From: Saturnia japonica
Lineage: Eukaryota; Arthropoda; Insecta; Lepidoptera; Saturniidae
Length of the DNA stretch: 64,000 bases
Direction: 5' to 3'
Assembly (NCBI GenBank): GCA_033032175.1
Contig: CM065323.1
Span: 13,392,001-13,456,000, forward strand
Both the position numbers and the translations under genes were made by a program. Positions within the stretch are counted from its first letter, which is position 1. Each line of letters starts with the position of its first letter. The notes under the pieces are model-generated. The model saw only the letters and a list, made by a program, of their open reading frames with translations. It did no database searches and had not been told where the DNA came from. Shown here piece by piece: positions 41,410-53,890 of the stretch.

Positions 41410-43182
41410 GTGGTAGTAAATGAAAAAGAAGATAATTCATCAGAAAAAACAGTTGTAGATACAGACGATTCTTCTTATGTCTATTTCTTATCAAGCAACC
41501 TAGATGATTCGAAGCAATATATGTCTGAAACAGAAAACGAGTCTATCATAGAGAAAGAAGTTCCAGTGGAGGTGGTTAGTAAGCGTCAGAGAAAGCCCGT
41601 TGAAAGATATGACGTAACCAACCTATGTGTTTTGGATGAGCTAGAATCCGGTGGTGGGGAACTTAGCTATGAAGCAGCAATGAATGGACCAGAGAAGGAG
41701 CAGTGGAGACAGGCGATGATGGATGAACTTAAGGCTTTTGATGACAACCAAGCATGGGAATTCGTAGATAGAAGAGAAGCTGATAGGGTAGTGCAGTGCA
41801 AGTGGGTGTTTAAGAGAAAATTGGAAAGTGATAATAAAGTGCGATATAGGGCAAGACTGGTAGCGAAAGGGTATACTCAAAAATATGGACAGGATTATAA
41901 TGAAACATACTCACCAGTGCTTAGATATTCGACTTTAAGACTTTTATTTGCTTTAAGTGTAAAACTTAACTTTCAAATTACCCACTTAGATGTTACTACA
42001 GCATTCCTAAATGGCTATTTAAATGAAAATGTATACATGCAAGTACCACCTAATTTAGAGTGTAATAATAATTATGTACTTAAATTGAAACGTGCAATCT
42101 ATGGCTTGAAACAATCAGCTAGGGCCTGGAATATAAGAGTGAATGATTGTTTAATAGAAGCCAACTTTGTTAAGTCAAAAGTAGAGCCATGCCTGTTTGT
42201 TCAAAAATTCAAAAATGAGCAAATTCTTATAGCAATTTTTGTTGATGATTTTTTCATTTTCTCCAACAGTAATAATATGTTAAATAAGCTAAAAACATTG
42301 TTAATGTCAAAATTTAAAATAAAGGATTTGGGACAAATAAAGCAATGTTTAGGCATGAGAGTAAAAATGTATGAAAATGGCTGTATTTCCTTAGATCGAG
42401 AGAAGTATGTAGATCACATTTTAAGTAAGTTTAATATGACAAATTGTAATGTTGTTGATACACCAATAGAAAGTAATTTAAAATTAGAGAAAAGTACAGA
42501 TGTTTATAAATCATACCCATATCAACAATTGATAGGGAGCCTTATGTATTTAAGCGTTTTCACTCGCCCAGATATTTCCTATAGTGTAAGTTATTTGAGC
42601 CAGTTTAATAATAGTTATTCTTTAACACATTGGAAACATGCAAAAAGAATTCTAAGATATTTATGTAAAACTAAATCTTATGCGCTAATGTTTACTAAAG
42701 ATAACTGTAATTTAGAAGGTTTTGTTGATGCAGACTGGGCTTCTGATACTTTAGATAGAAAATCATACACAGGTTTTTATTTTAAGTTCTCAGGAACCGT
42801 TATCTCATATGAATGTAAGAAGCAGCAAACTGTAGCTTTATCAAGCACAGAAGCTGAGTATATGGCGATAGGGGAGGCTTGTAAAGAGGCTATTTATTTA
42901 AAAAACCTATTCACTGAAATTGTAGATTTTTGTGACTATGTAATCATTTTGTATAATGATAATCAAGGTGCTCAGAGGTTGACAGAAAACCCTCTGTTCC
43001 ATAAAAGAACTAAGCACATAGATGTGCGTCACCATTTTGTTAGAGAAACAGTTGCTAACAATCTTGTAAAGATAGTTTATCTACCAACGTCTGAAATGCC
43101 CGCAGACCTACTGACTAAAGCGTTAAGTGGTGTAAAGCATAACTATTTTGTAAAAAGACTAGGTATCCAAAATATTGTTTAA
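41410..43182 (+). CDS. Copia reverse transcriptase and RNase H (open)
   Basis: 590 codons without a stop. RT starts near residue 80 (EAAMNGPEKEQWRQAMMDEL), then ARLVAKGYTQKYGQDY, LDVTTAFLNGYLNE, and the catalytic FVDD near residue 276 (the usual Copia form is YVDD). RNase H follows with GFVDADWASD near 437, LSSTEAEYMA and a final DNQGA box, ending HIDVRHHFVRE and the typical LADLLTKAL-like close. Separated from the integrase part by TAG at 41396-41398. Not autonomous because integrase is damaged. Confidence 0.9.
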   Translation: MVVNEKEDNSSEKTVVDTDDSSYVYFLSSNLDDSKQYMSETENESIIEKEVPVEVVSKRQRKPVERYDVTNLCVLDELESGGGELSYEAAMNGPEKEQWRQAMMDELKAFDDNQAWEFVDRREADRVVQCKWVFKRKLESDNKVRYRARLVAKGYTQKYGQDYNETYSPVLRYSTLRLLFALSVKLNFQITHLDVTTAFLNGYLNENVYMQVPPNLECNNNYVLKLKRAIYGLKQSARAWNIRVNDCLIEANFVKSKVEPCLFVQKFKNEQILIAIFVDDFFIFSNSNNMLNKLKTLLMSKFKIKDLGQIKQCLGMRVKMYENGCISLDREKYVDHILSKFNMTNCNVVDTPIESNLKLEKSTDVYKSYPYQQLIGSLMYLSVFTRPDISYSVSYLSQFNNSYSLTHWKHAKRILRYLCKTKSYALMFTKDNCNLEGFVDADWASDTLDRKSYTGFYFKFSGTVISYECKKQQTVALSSTEAEYMAIGEACKEAIYLKNLFTEIVDFCDYVIILYNDNQGAQRLTENPLFHKRTKHIDVRHHFVRETVANNLVKIVYLPTSEMPADLLTKALSGVKHNYFVKRLGIQNIV

Positions 43183-43254
43183 TGGTTGTTTAACTAGTTT
43201 TTTTTTAAATTTGATGTAAAACAGTAATGTTCAGATTATTTTGATAAGTGGAGG

Positions 43255-43418
43255 TGTTAGAATCAATATCATAATAATGCATTTTATATTGTACTAGCGA
43301 CATCTATTGCCCACTTTGTCTAATTGTAATTTCTATCCAAATGTGTGACCTACATATCTATGGTTCCGTAAATATAAATTTAGTCTATGAACTGCAAGTC
43401 ATTCCGTGTGTTTTATTA
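43255..43418 (+). repeat. Copia 3' LTR
   Basis: Same length as the 5' LTR, with about three base differences (for example ctattgccc against ctattgtcc). Confidence 0.93.
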
Positions 43419-43519
43419 AGTTCCACACAAATATTTCTTTCTTTAAACAAATATATAAAGGTTGTAAAGTAATAACCATGTTTTTTTTTAATCTACAAAA
43501 ATAATTTAACTTTCCCAAA

Positions 43520-44310
43520 AATGATCTTCATGTTTTGACGTTTATCGGTTTTGGCACATTTAAAACAGCTTCAATTTTATCAGGTAAAACCGAAATTCCT
43601 TCTCCATTTATACAAAATCCAAATATTTGGGCTTTTTTTTTTTTTAAACCGACATTAATAAATGGAACTGACCGTGTGGGTAAAAATTTTGGTGATGAAT
43701 TATTCTTAAGATTTAATTTTATACTACCCTCTTTAAAATTTCCCTAACCTACTTAGAAATAGCATTTTTTTTTCATCAAACACTTCAATGTTATGATTAT
43801 TAACATTTTGTTTAATTATTAGAGGCCATATTTTAAATTCCTTCAACCAATACCAATTACTTGTGGGCAACCATTTTTCATAACAGGTAATTTTAAATTA
43901 TTTTGACAAACATTTTCATATTCTACTGATAATGTAATATATCCCAATGGGCTGGACTGTGATTGGTCAAAATTTGTAAATAGCGTATTTGACGGCATCA
44001 GTTCTAAATGGCTCATGAATTTCTTTTTAGTATCCAAACTTATTGTGCTTATTTATTGTGTGTTATTGTGCTTATTGTAATCAATTTACTACATACCTTG
44101 ATAATCAAGCTCATTGAGTTAATTCTGTGCATATCATTAAATACAAATACTTGAAATTCTTCCTTAGAACCATCACTTGACTCATCTACTAAATTCATGT
44201 TTTTTAATTCTACTACTGTGTTTGTTTCACCCCTACTTTCATCTTTATTGTGTTCAGTGTTATTGTCTACTGTATTTAACTTTTTATTCATATACTTACT
44301 ATTTCCCATT
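43520..44310 (-). pseudogene. Gypsy protease and RT start remnant
   Basis: 44309-44049 is an acidic linker (DESSDGSKEEFQVFVFNDMH). 44037-43843 has SSPLGYITLSVEYENV and LKLPVMKNGCPQVIGIG, like the end of a retropepsin region. Further on, the text about PKFLPTRSVPFINVGLKKK at 43700-43650 resembles the start of the RT. Stops are present. Confidence 0.5.
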
Positions 44311-44319
44311 TACTACACA

Positions 44320-45584
44320 TTCTAAAAATATGACCACGTCTACCACATTCAAAACAATACTTGCGTCGTAGATTACACTTGTGGACGCGTCAACTAAACA
44401 ATATAGAAGGTCGCTAATCCACGAACGGGGTGGTTCAAGAATATAAGAGAAATTACCTTGAAACTGGATTTGTATAGAAGCAGCTGCACCGCTTATTCTA
44501 CGATCACCTTTATTTATGTTCTACTAGATCTTCAGCCTGGGAGCGCTTCTTCTCGGCCAATTCTTTAGCTTTGCGTCTTCGATAGCGGTTAGCAGTGGAC
44601 CAGCTGGATGTCATACAGCATGCACAACTTCAATAAGCGGAATAATATAATTCGCGTTACGAGATAAATCAACTCGCTGCGGCGGTGGTCAATCATAGAC
44701 TGTCCTTAAGTGCGGACAGTGTGCGGTGCAGCGAAAATAATAAAGAAAAAACGAATAATAAATCTACCCCCAATAAAAAATAAACCTAATTGCTAATGAC
44801 AAAGCATTAGGCGCTAACAACACTCATTTCTCATGTGTCCATCTTTGCCACAATAGTAACAAGTGAGAGCTCCTTGGCGTTGTTCTTAACTCTGCCTTTT
44901 AGGTTGTTTAACATCATGTTGATCATACATTCTACCAGGAGTATATTTAAAAACTTCAGCTTATTTTTGATGAGATAAACTGTGCACTCTCCACTATTTT
45001 TGCTAAATTTATTAATTCTCCAAAATCTTTATTTCCACTCTTCAGTAATTCAAACTTTATTGACTCATTATTTATTCCATCTAATAAACGTTCTTTTATT
45101 TGGTCACTGACATTACTAAAATTACATTTAAACTCTAGTGTTCTTAACTCAAACATATACTTTTCTATGCTCTCACCCACTAATTGCTTTATACTCCTGA
45201 ACTTTGATCTTTCTAATGGTATAATTTTCTGTGGATGATAATGTTCTGTTAGTTTTCCCACAAGCTCTTCATAGACTAATTCAATCGGTGACTTGGGCTC
45301 TGTCTGTCCCTTCAATACTTGATAAGTATAACTAGATAATTTGGTGATCAACAAAGCAACTAGTTTTTTTTTGTGATACTATTCAAAGTTGCGAAACAGT
45401 TAAATTGTTCAATATATAACTTGAAATTGCCACCTTTGAACTCATCTATGTTTGAAATAATCGATGCAATGTTGTTAAATTTTGTTTGCGTTGAACTTTT
45501 TACAAAGTTTCGTATTGTTTGGCGAATTTCTTCCAAGGTGGCGCCGATCGGTATTTGTAAGTACAACTCAAATGATATATTCAA
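44320..45584 (-). pseudogene. Gypsy gag with two zinc knuckles
   Basis: 45584-45360 is the N-terminal part (EEIRQTIRNFVKSSTQTKFN). 45354-44956 is the retrotransposon gag core (ELVGKLTEHYHPQKIIPLER, SIEKYMFELRTLEFKCNF). Zinc knuckle one is CYYCGKDGHMRNEC at about 44868-44826; knuckle two is CFECGRRGHIFRMC at about 44360-44319; both keep C-x2-C-x4-H-x4-C. The solo LTR lies between them. A shift separates the first two pieces. Confidence 0.75.
44380..44819 (-). mobile_element. Solo LTR, 440 bp
   Basis: Minus strand starts TGTTAGCGCC at 44819 and ends GCGTCCACA at 44380. ACACT flanks both sides (44375-44379 and 44820-44824), an exact 5-base target duplication. It separates two zinc knuckles of the Gypsy gag. 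It contains a 34-codon frame (MTSSWSTANRYRRRKAKELA onward) of unknown meaning. Confidence 0.85.
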
Positions 45585-46275
45585 TAAATCCTTTTTAGAA
45601 AAGTTATGTATCCATGACGTTTTGCCTTGATTAATAAGTTATTGAATATGATCGTTCATTTAAACACTACAAAAACCATAATTAGTAGTTACTCTAAATA
45701 AACTGTTTGTAAATTGCAAATATTGTAATCGATATTTCCACACTATTTGACAGCCGATATTGTGTTGCGATAAAATAAACGATACTACATAGATTGTACA
45801 GTTGTACGCAATGCTGACAGGGTAACCAAAATAAGAATGTATGTTTCGTTCTGAAACTTGCTTTACTTCCAATAGCCAATATATTAATTAAGTACCAACG
45901 TCATCAAACGTTTTTTTTGTTTCTAAACTTGTAACGACGCCTTTTTCATTCCTTATATGCCACCGGCTTTTGAGGTATTTTTTTCATCACTCGTCACCAG
46001 TTTAATGAATTAGGATTGAATAACGGTGCTGAGGGTTCCTGACAAGAAACACATTAATATTCACTAGTTGATGGTGAAATCAAAAGAACAATAATGGTTT
46101 AACACTTTAATACAGGAAAGCACTTAATCACACACACTGTTTATTATCAGAAAGAGCGCAGGGGGAACAGTGTGGCCAGAGCACAGAGTGCATCTATTAC
46201 AAAAGTCAAAACAAATCATTAGAATCTGATGTAAAAAAGTTATTTTTTCAAAAACAATTTTTTTTTTGCGACGAT

Positions 46276-47068
46276 TCAGGTATACGAATGGCATGAATAG
46301 ATTGGTTTCTTTGCGAAAAACTGACGAAATGAGATTCGAGGTTGTTGGTTTGAAGAATTTCCAAATTTCTTGTTGTTATATTCTCGCTTGCGACAGTTTT
46401 CGATGGTGTGTCCTATGTTTTTACAATATCTGCACACGGATGCTACTGAGTTAGAAGGTACGGGTTGATTATGAGATCTTGCGAAATGAGATTGACCTTG
46501 TGGCTTTGGAGAAGAATATTGTCCCTGAGGTCTGGGATTGGTTGAGTTAAAATTTTGTCTATAAGAATTTGGCTGGTTCGTGTTGAATGAAGGCGAAAAT
46601 GCATTTTTCCTATATGTGATGCCTAAAATTTTTTGTTCAGCTGCGGCGAAGTTGATTGTCTCGTTTAGTGTACTAGGATCCCGACATCTAACGATAGTTG
46701 CTACCCTGGGGTCGAGTCCCATCATAAATCTGTTGAGAGCTAAGCTCTACATAGTAGCAACTCTGCCAGATAACTCGTCTTTATTTTGTGTTGGAATCGA
46801 AACATTAATCTCTGTTAACAAGTTTGAGAGGCATGACTCTATTCTTAACGCATTTTGACCTACATTTTCCGTGGGAATTTGTTTAATACTCTGAAGGTCA
46901 GCAAGTAAATGAGCGTAATGCTTTCTGTCACTAAACTGAGATTTTAGGAATTCCTCGAGGTGTGACCATTGTGTAAATTCTTTTATAGCGCATACCGATT
47001 GAGCATTTCCCGTTAATCGGCTTAGAATATATTTAAAAAGTAAATCCAGTTAATTTGCAGCCGCTAAA
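46276..47068 (-). pseudogene. Second Gypsy gag (mdg1/412-like), C-terminal part
   Basis: 46725-46276: SLALNRFMMGLDPRVATIV.. with zinc knuckle CRYCKNIGHTIENCRKREYN, a form I associate with the mdg1/412 lineage. The frame continues upstream (NALRIESCLSNLLTEINVSI, DLLFKYILSRLTGNAQS) across an in-frame TAG near 46752 and a TAA near 47054. It ends at the piggyBac insertion point, TTAA 47069-47072; the N-terminal part lies beyond the piggyBac element and its duplicate. Confidence 0.75.
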
Positions 47069-47072
47069 TTAA

Positions 47073-50000
47073 CACGATAAACGCCGATTCAAATTTAGTG
47101 ATTGTTCCGTTTGGGCCGTGGGGCTCACCGGTGAGCGACAGCAACACTACCCGTTCAGGCCGTGGAGGTCACCGGTGACCGCGGGACGGGTGGGTTCGTG
47201 TTTGAACTCAGTTTTCTCGCTGGAGGGCACAGTGCCGATACAAAACTCTGTTGAGCGTGCTCGGTGCGGCCCTGGAGAACAGTTTACGCATACTAGCTCG
47301 TTTCGACACTAAGTATAAAAACGACCTAAACGTTTTTTTTGGCAAAGTATACAAGATGTGGTTTTAAAATAAAATAATATTTATAAAATATATGTTTTAT
47401 TAGAAAATATTTAAAAAACTTTTCTTACACGTAAGGCAATCACTTACTTTTGGACTTCGCAATAAATAAACTAACCAAACTTAAAAAAAACTTGAATTAA
47501 CTCAAAAAAATACAACAAATTTAAACATTTTTCTTGAACATTTGGCGCATAATTGAAACCAGTCTTAACAACAAATTAATAAAAAAAGATAGGCCAATGA
47601 TGAACCACGTTGAAGCAAGACATGCAAAGAAAAGGCTTCTCTGGGCATTGTGGACAAAACTTTCTCACCTTTTTAGTCTTATTTTTGGCCAACTTTCTGC
47701 CATAAGTAGCTACGTTAATTTTGTAGCAATTCAGGCATGTTCGCCTGCTTGTTCTGGCTTGCCCTTCTTTTTGTTGCAGTCTGTGTACCATTTTTCTAGG
47801 TCTTGCAACTGGAACATCTAGTTGGCTGCAAAACGTCTTCAGTAATGCCAGCCGGAAGTCTGCCATTTGTATTTTCTTGCCAGTAATACTTTGGTACACG
47901 ACCAGTGCATTGACCACTGCTGTATTTAGGAGAAGGTTGATCGCATACTTCTTGTACCATTTTATTGATTTCCTCAGTGGGGTTGAGTAAGCAGCCATTT
48001 GATCGGACAGATCTACAGCGCCTTTCGCGCTGTTATAATCAATGACTATTTGCGGTTTGGAAATAACTTTATTGCGCTTTCGGACATTTTGAAACCGCAC
48101 TGAGTGTTTTGTGGACAGCAATAGGACATCTCTTTTATCCTACCACTTCATTACAGTTCAGTAATCAGTGCTTTCCTTAGCCGCGAATTGGCTTCGCTTC
48201 AGTTTAGCATTTACTACATCCTTTGGCAGATGCTTCCGATTCTTTCAAATCGTACCTACGAGATGTGTCTCTGCATCAAGAAGTTTTTTGGCAAGATCCT
48301 TACTGGTGTACCAGTTGTCGGTCACTAGTGTATGCCCCTTGTATAGAAGATCGCTGCATAAGGACATAACAACGTTCAACGGTGTTGTATTGGTTTCATC
48401 GTTATTCTTTCCAGCGTATACATTTATTTTGTATGTATAGCCAGGAGTGGTGCATAACTTGAACTCCTTTATACCATATTTATGCCTTTTTTGTTTATTA
48501 TATTGCCGAAAAATTCTTCGACCGCGAAAAGGTTCTACGCTCTCATCTATGCAGATCTCTTCGGAGGGAGTGTAGTTTTTTTGGAAGTTTCTGTTTACTA
48601 CTTCGAGTAATTTCTGAATCCTGTGTTTTCTATTACATTTATTTTCTTCGTCTTGCTGAGAAAAGTGCAGCATTTGCAACAGCAGCTCAAATCGGTTTCG
48701 ACTCATTATTGTTCGAAGAAAATTCTGTCCAAGTATAGAATCTTTTGACCAGTAGTCGGATATTTTGGGCAATTTTACGATCCCCATGAAAATAATCAAA
48801 CCGAAAAAACGTTTCATCTCTGCTGTGAATGTAGGTGTCCACTGGCTAATCCGCGCAGATTTAGATGCTGAGTCAGGCCCTGTGATTTTTTTTATAGCAA
48901 AGGTATTATTTGTATGATCGGCCACCATTTCAAATACTTCGTCTGGTACTAAAAGATGATAGAAATCTGCCGGGGTCTTATCGATCATTTCTCTTGCAAC
49001 CCGTGAATCTAATCCTGGGAGTTCAGTGTAAGGGATAATCCGACGTTGAGTACCTTTTGGTTAGTGCCACACGGTATATGATGCAGGAAGCGAAGCGGTG
49101 TGACCAGAAGTACTTGGCACGGCATTTTCAGGTTCAATGCCACTCGTGTCACTAATGGACAGAACTCGTCGACGTCGCTTTCATAAAGGTGGTTATAAGA
49201 CACACCCTTCCTTAGAATCCGAACTTAGCTGAAAGCTACTATTGAGCAAGGAAATTTCAATATTTTCAATCTGCCTCAAATCATTTGTTAATTCAAAGTC
49301 CTCAAAACCATTCATTATTCAGAACCACACTTCACGTTACAGTTAGTCAGGACACAGTTTATTTCACTTCAGAGGTAGGTAAACCACGGTAAAACTAATG
49401 TATTATGAAAGATAAACAATGCGCGTGACCTTGCGTGCGATTACTAACTGTCTAATGATGCCACTGGCGCGTGTCAAGCGCAGCGCTTCCGGGGTTGTAC
49501 CGGAAGGGCGTGGGAGTGTGACCGGCACCGTGACCGCCGCGGTCCCGCTGCGCTGAGAGGAAATGCAGATTTCCAACGGCGTGCGCCGTGATGGTTACTA
49601 GCCATGGGCGTTATCAGCTATTTCTGGCAACGACTATCTAGCCGATAATTGGTTTCAATACCGGTATTGATATCCGTTGCCAAATATCGATACCAAAGCA
49701 AGTATCCAACTATCTAATACGCGCATCGATTTGTTTGTAAGCGATAATGTAAATATGCTACCTGCCGTATCGATACTGTACGTCTATCTAAACTACTAAA
49801 GTACCTCACGACCTTACCAATCACGACCTTATGTCTATAGTTACAAAGTTTAACAATATAACCTTTCATAGGTCAAACTATAATGAGGGTTTTCGTCGAC
49901 ATAATTGACCATTATAGTTTGATCTTCCAAACCTTATTACAGTTATGCCTTAGCGTTATAGAAATTAGGTCGTCTTTGGTTTATATTAATATTAGTAAAA

Positions 50001-50527
50001 TTTTACTGGATTTGAACCGCTAGCCAATATTCGCCCTTTCTTCGTTTTGCACGTAAGTAATCGCTTAGAAAGTGAGAGAAGGCATAATTATTTTGGTTAT
50101 TATGGATATTATTGTTCGTTTGGTTACCAATATAGCGAAACGAGAATCGCTGAAATAACCAGCTATTGTGATAATGTAAGTTGGTTGACAGCGTCCCGTC
50201 ATTTTCAGTTGTTATAGTACCTAGATATCTGATAGCCGTTGTTAGCTATATCAATACCGATACGGTACGTTAGAGGCATGTCAGCCTTTTTCAGTTACGT
50301 TTGGCTATAGCGGACAAATGCTTTGTCACCAGTGAGCGACAGCAATTATTTTGTTAACTCTTTTGACTAGTAATAAAAAATAATTATTTAGGTCGGGGTT
50401 TTTGACTATTTTCAATCATATGAGCGAATAAAATATAATGTGTAAAATTTGCAGGAATCGCGAATTGACGTCGGCCCTTAAGGAATGTATAGTGGTGGTC
50501 ACGGTGACCACCATGACGTTCAATGTG
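47073..50527 (-). mobile_element. piggyBac-like transposon, about 3.46 kb
   Basis: Bounded by TTAA at 47069-47072 and 50528-50531 in a gag frame. Inferred ends read CACGATAAACGCC (left) and CACATTGAACGTC (right, inverted), a weak but plausible inverted repeat. Subterminal palindromes occur: GCTCACCGGTGAGC near 47127, GGTCACCGGTGACC near 47169, and a similar one near 50500. The transposase occupies 49203-47576; 1.3 kb upstream of it is non-coding and includes a 15-base inverted repeat at 49871-49885 and 49910-49924. Confidence 0.7.
47576..49203 (-). pseudogene. piggyBac-like transposase with stops
   Basis: Pieces 49203-49009, 48988-48245 and 48121-47576. The middle piece has the DDE_Tnp_1_7 domain: FFGLIIFMGIVKLP, ICIDESVEPFRGR (first Asp), LVTDNWYTSKDL (second Asp). 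The last has IVIDYNSAKGAVDLSDQM (third Asp) and a C-terminal Cys-rich finger (CLNC, CPQCPEKPFLCMSC) that binds the ends in piggyBac. Between 48245 and 48121 are in-frame stops: after HLVGTI, after ESTDY and after VMKW. The enzyme would excise precisely at TTAA. Confidence 0.88.
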
Positions 50528-50531
50528 TTAA

Positions 50532-50676
50532 TTGTATTTTTGCAATTATTTACGAATGGGATCAGTGTTTCCCTTGAACCATCAAAAGCACCAATAAATT
50601 TTATCAAAACATTTATATCGATATCCGACATTATGACGTTAGGTTCGTCGTCTTTTACTACTCTTTGCCTTGGCAT
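50532..50676 (-). pseudogene. Gypsy gag N-terminus, copy A
   Basis: Starts MPRQRVVKDDEPNVIMSDID and runs to FVNNCKNTIN, where the TTAA site marks the piggyBac insertion. The remaining gag is at 47068-46276. Confidence 0.8.
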
Positions 50677-51247
50677 ATTATATTAATAATTAATTAAGTG
50701 AAACATCAGCCCTAAATATAAATAACACACACAAAAAATCAGAAGGTTATAACTTGACAAGATACAATTGTTAAAAATGGTACAGAGACTTAGGAGTGGT
50801 GCGTCGTTATATGTTCCGAGAAACGCAACTTGTATGGAGAGACGTTCGGCGCGCTATGGTAATTTAACCGTTGAATAATAACTATGTAAGTGCAGACATT
50901 GATAGCTACTTACGAAATTAATTAAATTAACATTTACATATTATATAACACATGAACACATAATAGCATTTGAAAATTTAAAATAACTCACAGGATTAAC
51001 AGGAACATAGCGTATTTTGGATTTGACCTACTGGATGCAGCAAGCTGGGGATGAGTGTTGAGGGAAGAGTTGTGGGACGTCCCTCCAGGGACTTCCAGGA
51101 CACAGCGATGAGTGTTGACGACAAAGTTGGAATTTTCAGAAAACAGCGATAGACGTTTATGACGAAGTCAGCACTTCGAGGATGTTCAGAGCTCAGCAAT
51201 ATAGGTAAGTTGATACGGTGATTTTCTTATTTTCCAGGTTTGTATAG

Positions 51248-52563
51248 ACTTTGGTACACGACCAGTGCATTGACCACTGCTGTATTTAGGAGAAGGTTGA
51301 TCGCATACTTCTTGTACCATTTTATTGATTTCCTCAGTGGGGTTGAGTAAGCAGCCATTTGATCGGACAGATCTACAGCGCCTTTCGCGCTGTTATAATC
51401 AATGACTATTTGCGGTTTGGAAATAACTTTATTGCGCTTTCGGACATTTTGAAACCGCACTGAGTGTTTTGTGGACAGCAATAGGACATCTCTTTTATCC
51501 TACCACTTCATTACAGTTCAGTAATCAGTGCTTTCCTTAGCCGCGAATTGGCTTCGCTTCAGTTTAGCATTTACTACATCCTTTGGCAGATGCTTCCGAT
51601 TCTTTCAAATCGTACCTACGAGATGTGTCTCTGCATCAAGAAGTTTTTTGGCAAGATCCTTACTGGTGTACCAGTTGTCGGTCACTAGTGTATGCCCCTT
51701 GTATAGAAGATCGCTGCATAAGGACATAACAACGTTCAACGGTGTTGTATTGGTTTCATCGTTATTCTTTCCAGCGTATACATTTATTTTGTATGTATAG
51801 CCAGGAGTGGTGCATAACTTGAACTCCTTTATACCATATTTATGCCTTTTTTGTTTATTATATTGCCGAAAAATTCTTCGACCGCGAAAAGGTTCTACGC
51901 TCTCATCTATGCAGATCTCTTCGGAGGGAGTGTAGTTTTTTTGGAAGTTTCTGTTTACTACTTCGAGTAATTTCTGAATCCTGTGTTTTCTATTACATTT
52001 ATTTTCTTCGTCTTGCTGAGAAAAGTGCAGCATTTGCAACAGCAGCTCAAATCGGTTTCGACTCATTATTGTTCGAAGAAAATTCTGTCCAAGTATAGAA
52101 TCTTTTGACCAGTAGTCGGATATTTTGGGCAATTTTACGATCCCCATGAAAATAATCAAACCGAAAAAACGTTTCATCTCTGCTGTGAATGTAGGTGTCC
52201 ACTGGCTAATCCGCGCAGATTTAGATGCTGAGTCAGGCCCTGTGATTTTTTTTATAGCAAAGGTATTATTTGTATGATCGGCCACCATTTCAAATACTTC
52301 GTCTGGTACTAAAAGATGATAGAAATCTGCCGGGGTCTTATCGATCATTTCTCTTGCAACCCGTGAATCTAATCCTGGGAGTTCAGTGTAAGGGATAATC
52401 CGACGTTGAGTACCTTTTGGTTAGTGCCACACGGTATATGATGCAGGAAGCGAAGCGGTGTGACCAGAAGTACTTGGCACGGCATTTTCAGGTTCAATGC
52501 CACTCGTGTCACTAATGGACAGAACTCGTCGACGTCGCTTTCATAAAGGTGGTTATAAGACAC
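51248..52563 (-). pseudogene. Duplicate piggyBac transposase, 3' end missing
   Basis: Same frames as copy A: 52563-52369, 52348-51605, and 51481-51227. The last piece matches through NALVVYQS and is then cut by the duplication junction, so the third-Asp region is kept but the Cys-rich tail is lost. Confidence 0.9.
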
Positions 52564-53890
52564 ACCCTTCCTTAGAATCCGAACTTAGCTGAAAGCTACT
52601 ATTGAGCAAGGAAATTTCAATATTTTCAATCTGCCTCAAATCATTTGTTAATTCAAAGTCCTCAAAACCATTCATTATTCACACCACACTTCACGTTACA
52701 GTTAGTCAGGACACAGTTTATTTCACTTCAGAGGTAGGTAAACCACGGTAAAACTAATGTATTATGAAAGATAAACAATGCGCGTGACCTTGCGTGCGAT
52801 TACTAACTGTCTAATGATGCCACTGGCGCGTGTCAAGCGCAGCGCTTCCGGGGTTGTACCGGAAGGGCGTGGGAGTGTGACCGGCACCGTGACCGCCGCG
52901 GTCCCGCTGCGCTGAGAGGAAATGCAGATTTCCAACGGCGTGCGCCGTGATGGTTACTAGCCATGGGCGTTATCAGCTATTTCTGGCAACGACTATCTAG
53001 CCGATAATTGGTTTCAATACCGGTATTGATATCCGTTGCCAAATATCGATACCAAAGCAAGTATCCAACTATCTAATACGCGCATCGATTTGTTTGTAAG
53101 CGATAATGTAAATATGCTACCTGCCGTATCGATACTGTACGTCTATCTAAACTACTAAAGTACCTCACGACCTTACCAATCACGACCTTATGTCTATAGT
53201 TACAAAGTTTAACAATATAACCTTTCATAGGTCAAACTATAATGAGGGTTTTCGTCGACATAATTGACCATTATAGTTTGATCTTCCAAACCTTATTACA
53301 GTTATGCCTTAGCGTTATAGAAATTAGGTCGTCTTTGGTTTATATTAATATTAGTAAAATTTTACTGGATTTGAACCGCTAGCCAATATTCGCTCTTTCT
53401 TTGTTTTGCACGTAAGTAATCGCTTAGAAAGTGAGAGAAGGCATAATTATTTTGGTTATTATGGATATTATTGTTCGTTTGGTTACCAATATAGCGAAAC
53501 GAGAATCGCTGAAATAACCAGCTATTGTGATAATGTAAGTTGGTTGACAGCGTCCCGTCATTTTCAGTTGTTATAGTACCTAGATATCTGATAGCCGTTG
53601 TTAGCTATATCAATACCGATACGGTACGTTAGAGGCATGTCAGCCTTTTTCAGTTACGTTTGGCTATAGCGGACAAATGCTTTGTCACCAGTGAGCGACA
53701 GCAATTATTTTGTTAACTCTTTTGATAGTAATAAAAAATAATTATTTAGGTCGGGGTTTTTGACTATTTTCAATCATATGAGCGAATAAAATATAATGTG
53801 TAAAATTTGCAGAAATCGCGAATTGACGTCGGCCCTTAAGGAATGTATAGTGGTGGTCACCGGTGACCACCATGACGTTCAATGTGTTAA

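Larger units (their letters stand above)
39153..43418 (+). mobile_element. Copia (Ty1) retrotransposon, 4266 bp, defective
   Basis: LTRs 39153-39316 and 43255-43418, 164 bases each, differ at about three positions. The target duplication AGTTC is at 39148-39152 and 43419-43423. Right after the 5' LTR is GGTTATGGGCC, the Copia primer site that pairs with an internal part of initiator Met tRNA. A purine run (aagtggagg) precedes the 3' LTR. It sits inside the minus-strand Gypsy. Confidence 0.95.
37131..46017 (-). mobile_element. Ty3/Gypsy element, decayed and nested
   Basis: Minus-strand order: leader with primer site TGGTGACGAG at 45999-45990, gag (45584-44956), two zinc knuckles, protease and RT start (44310-43520), then after the Copia insertion RNase H (39150-38849), tether (38480-38340) and integrase (38171-37479). 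Both ends share gtttaatgaattaggatt (37131 and 46000). The RT palm is not found, so a deletion adds to the insertions. Stops are frequent. Confidence 0.7.
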
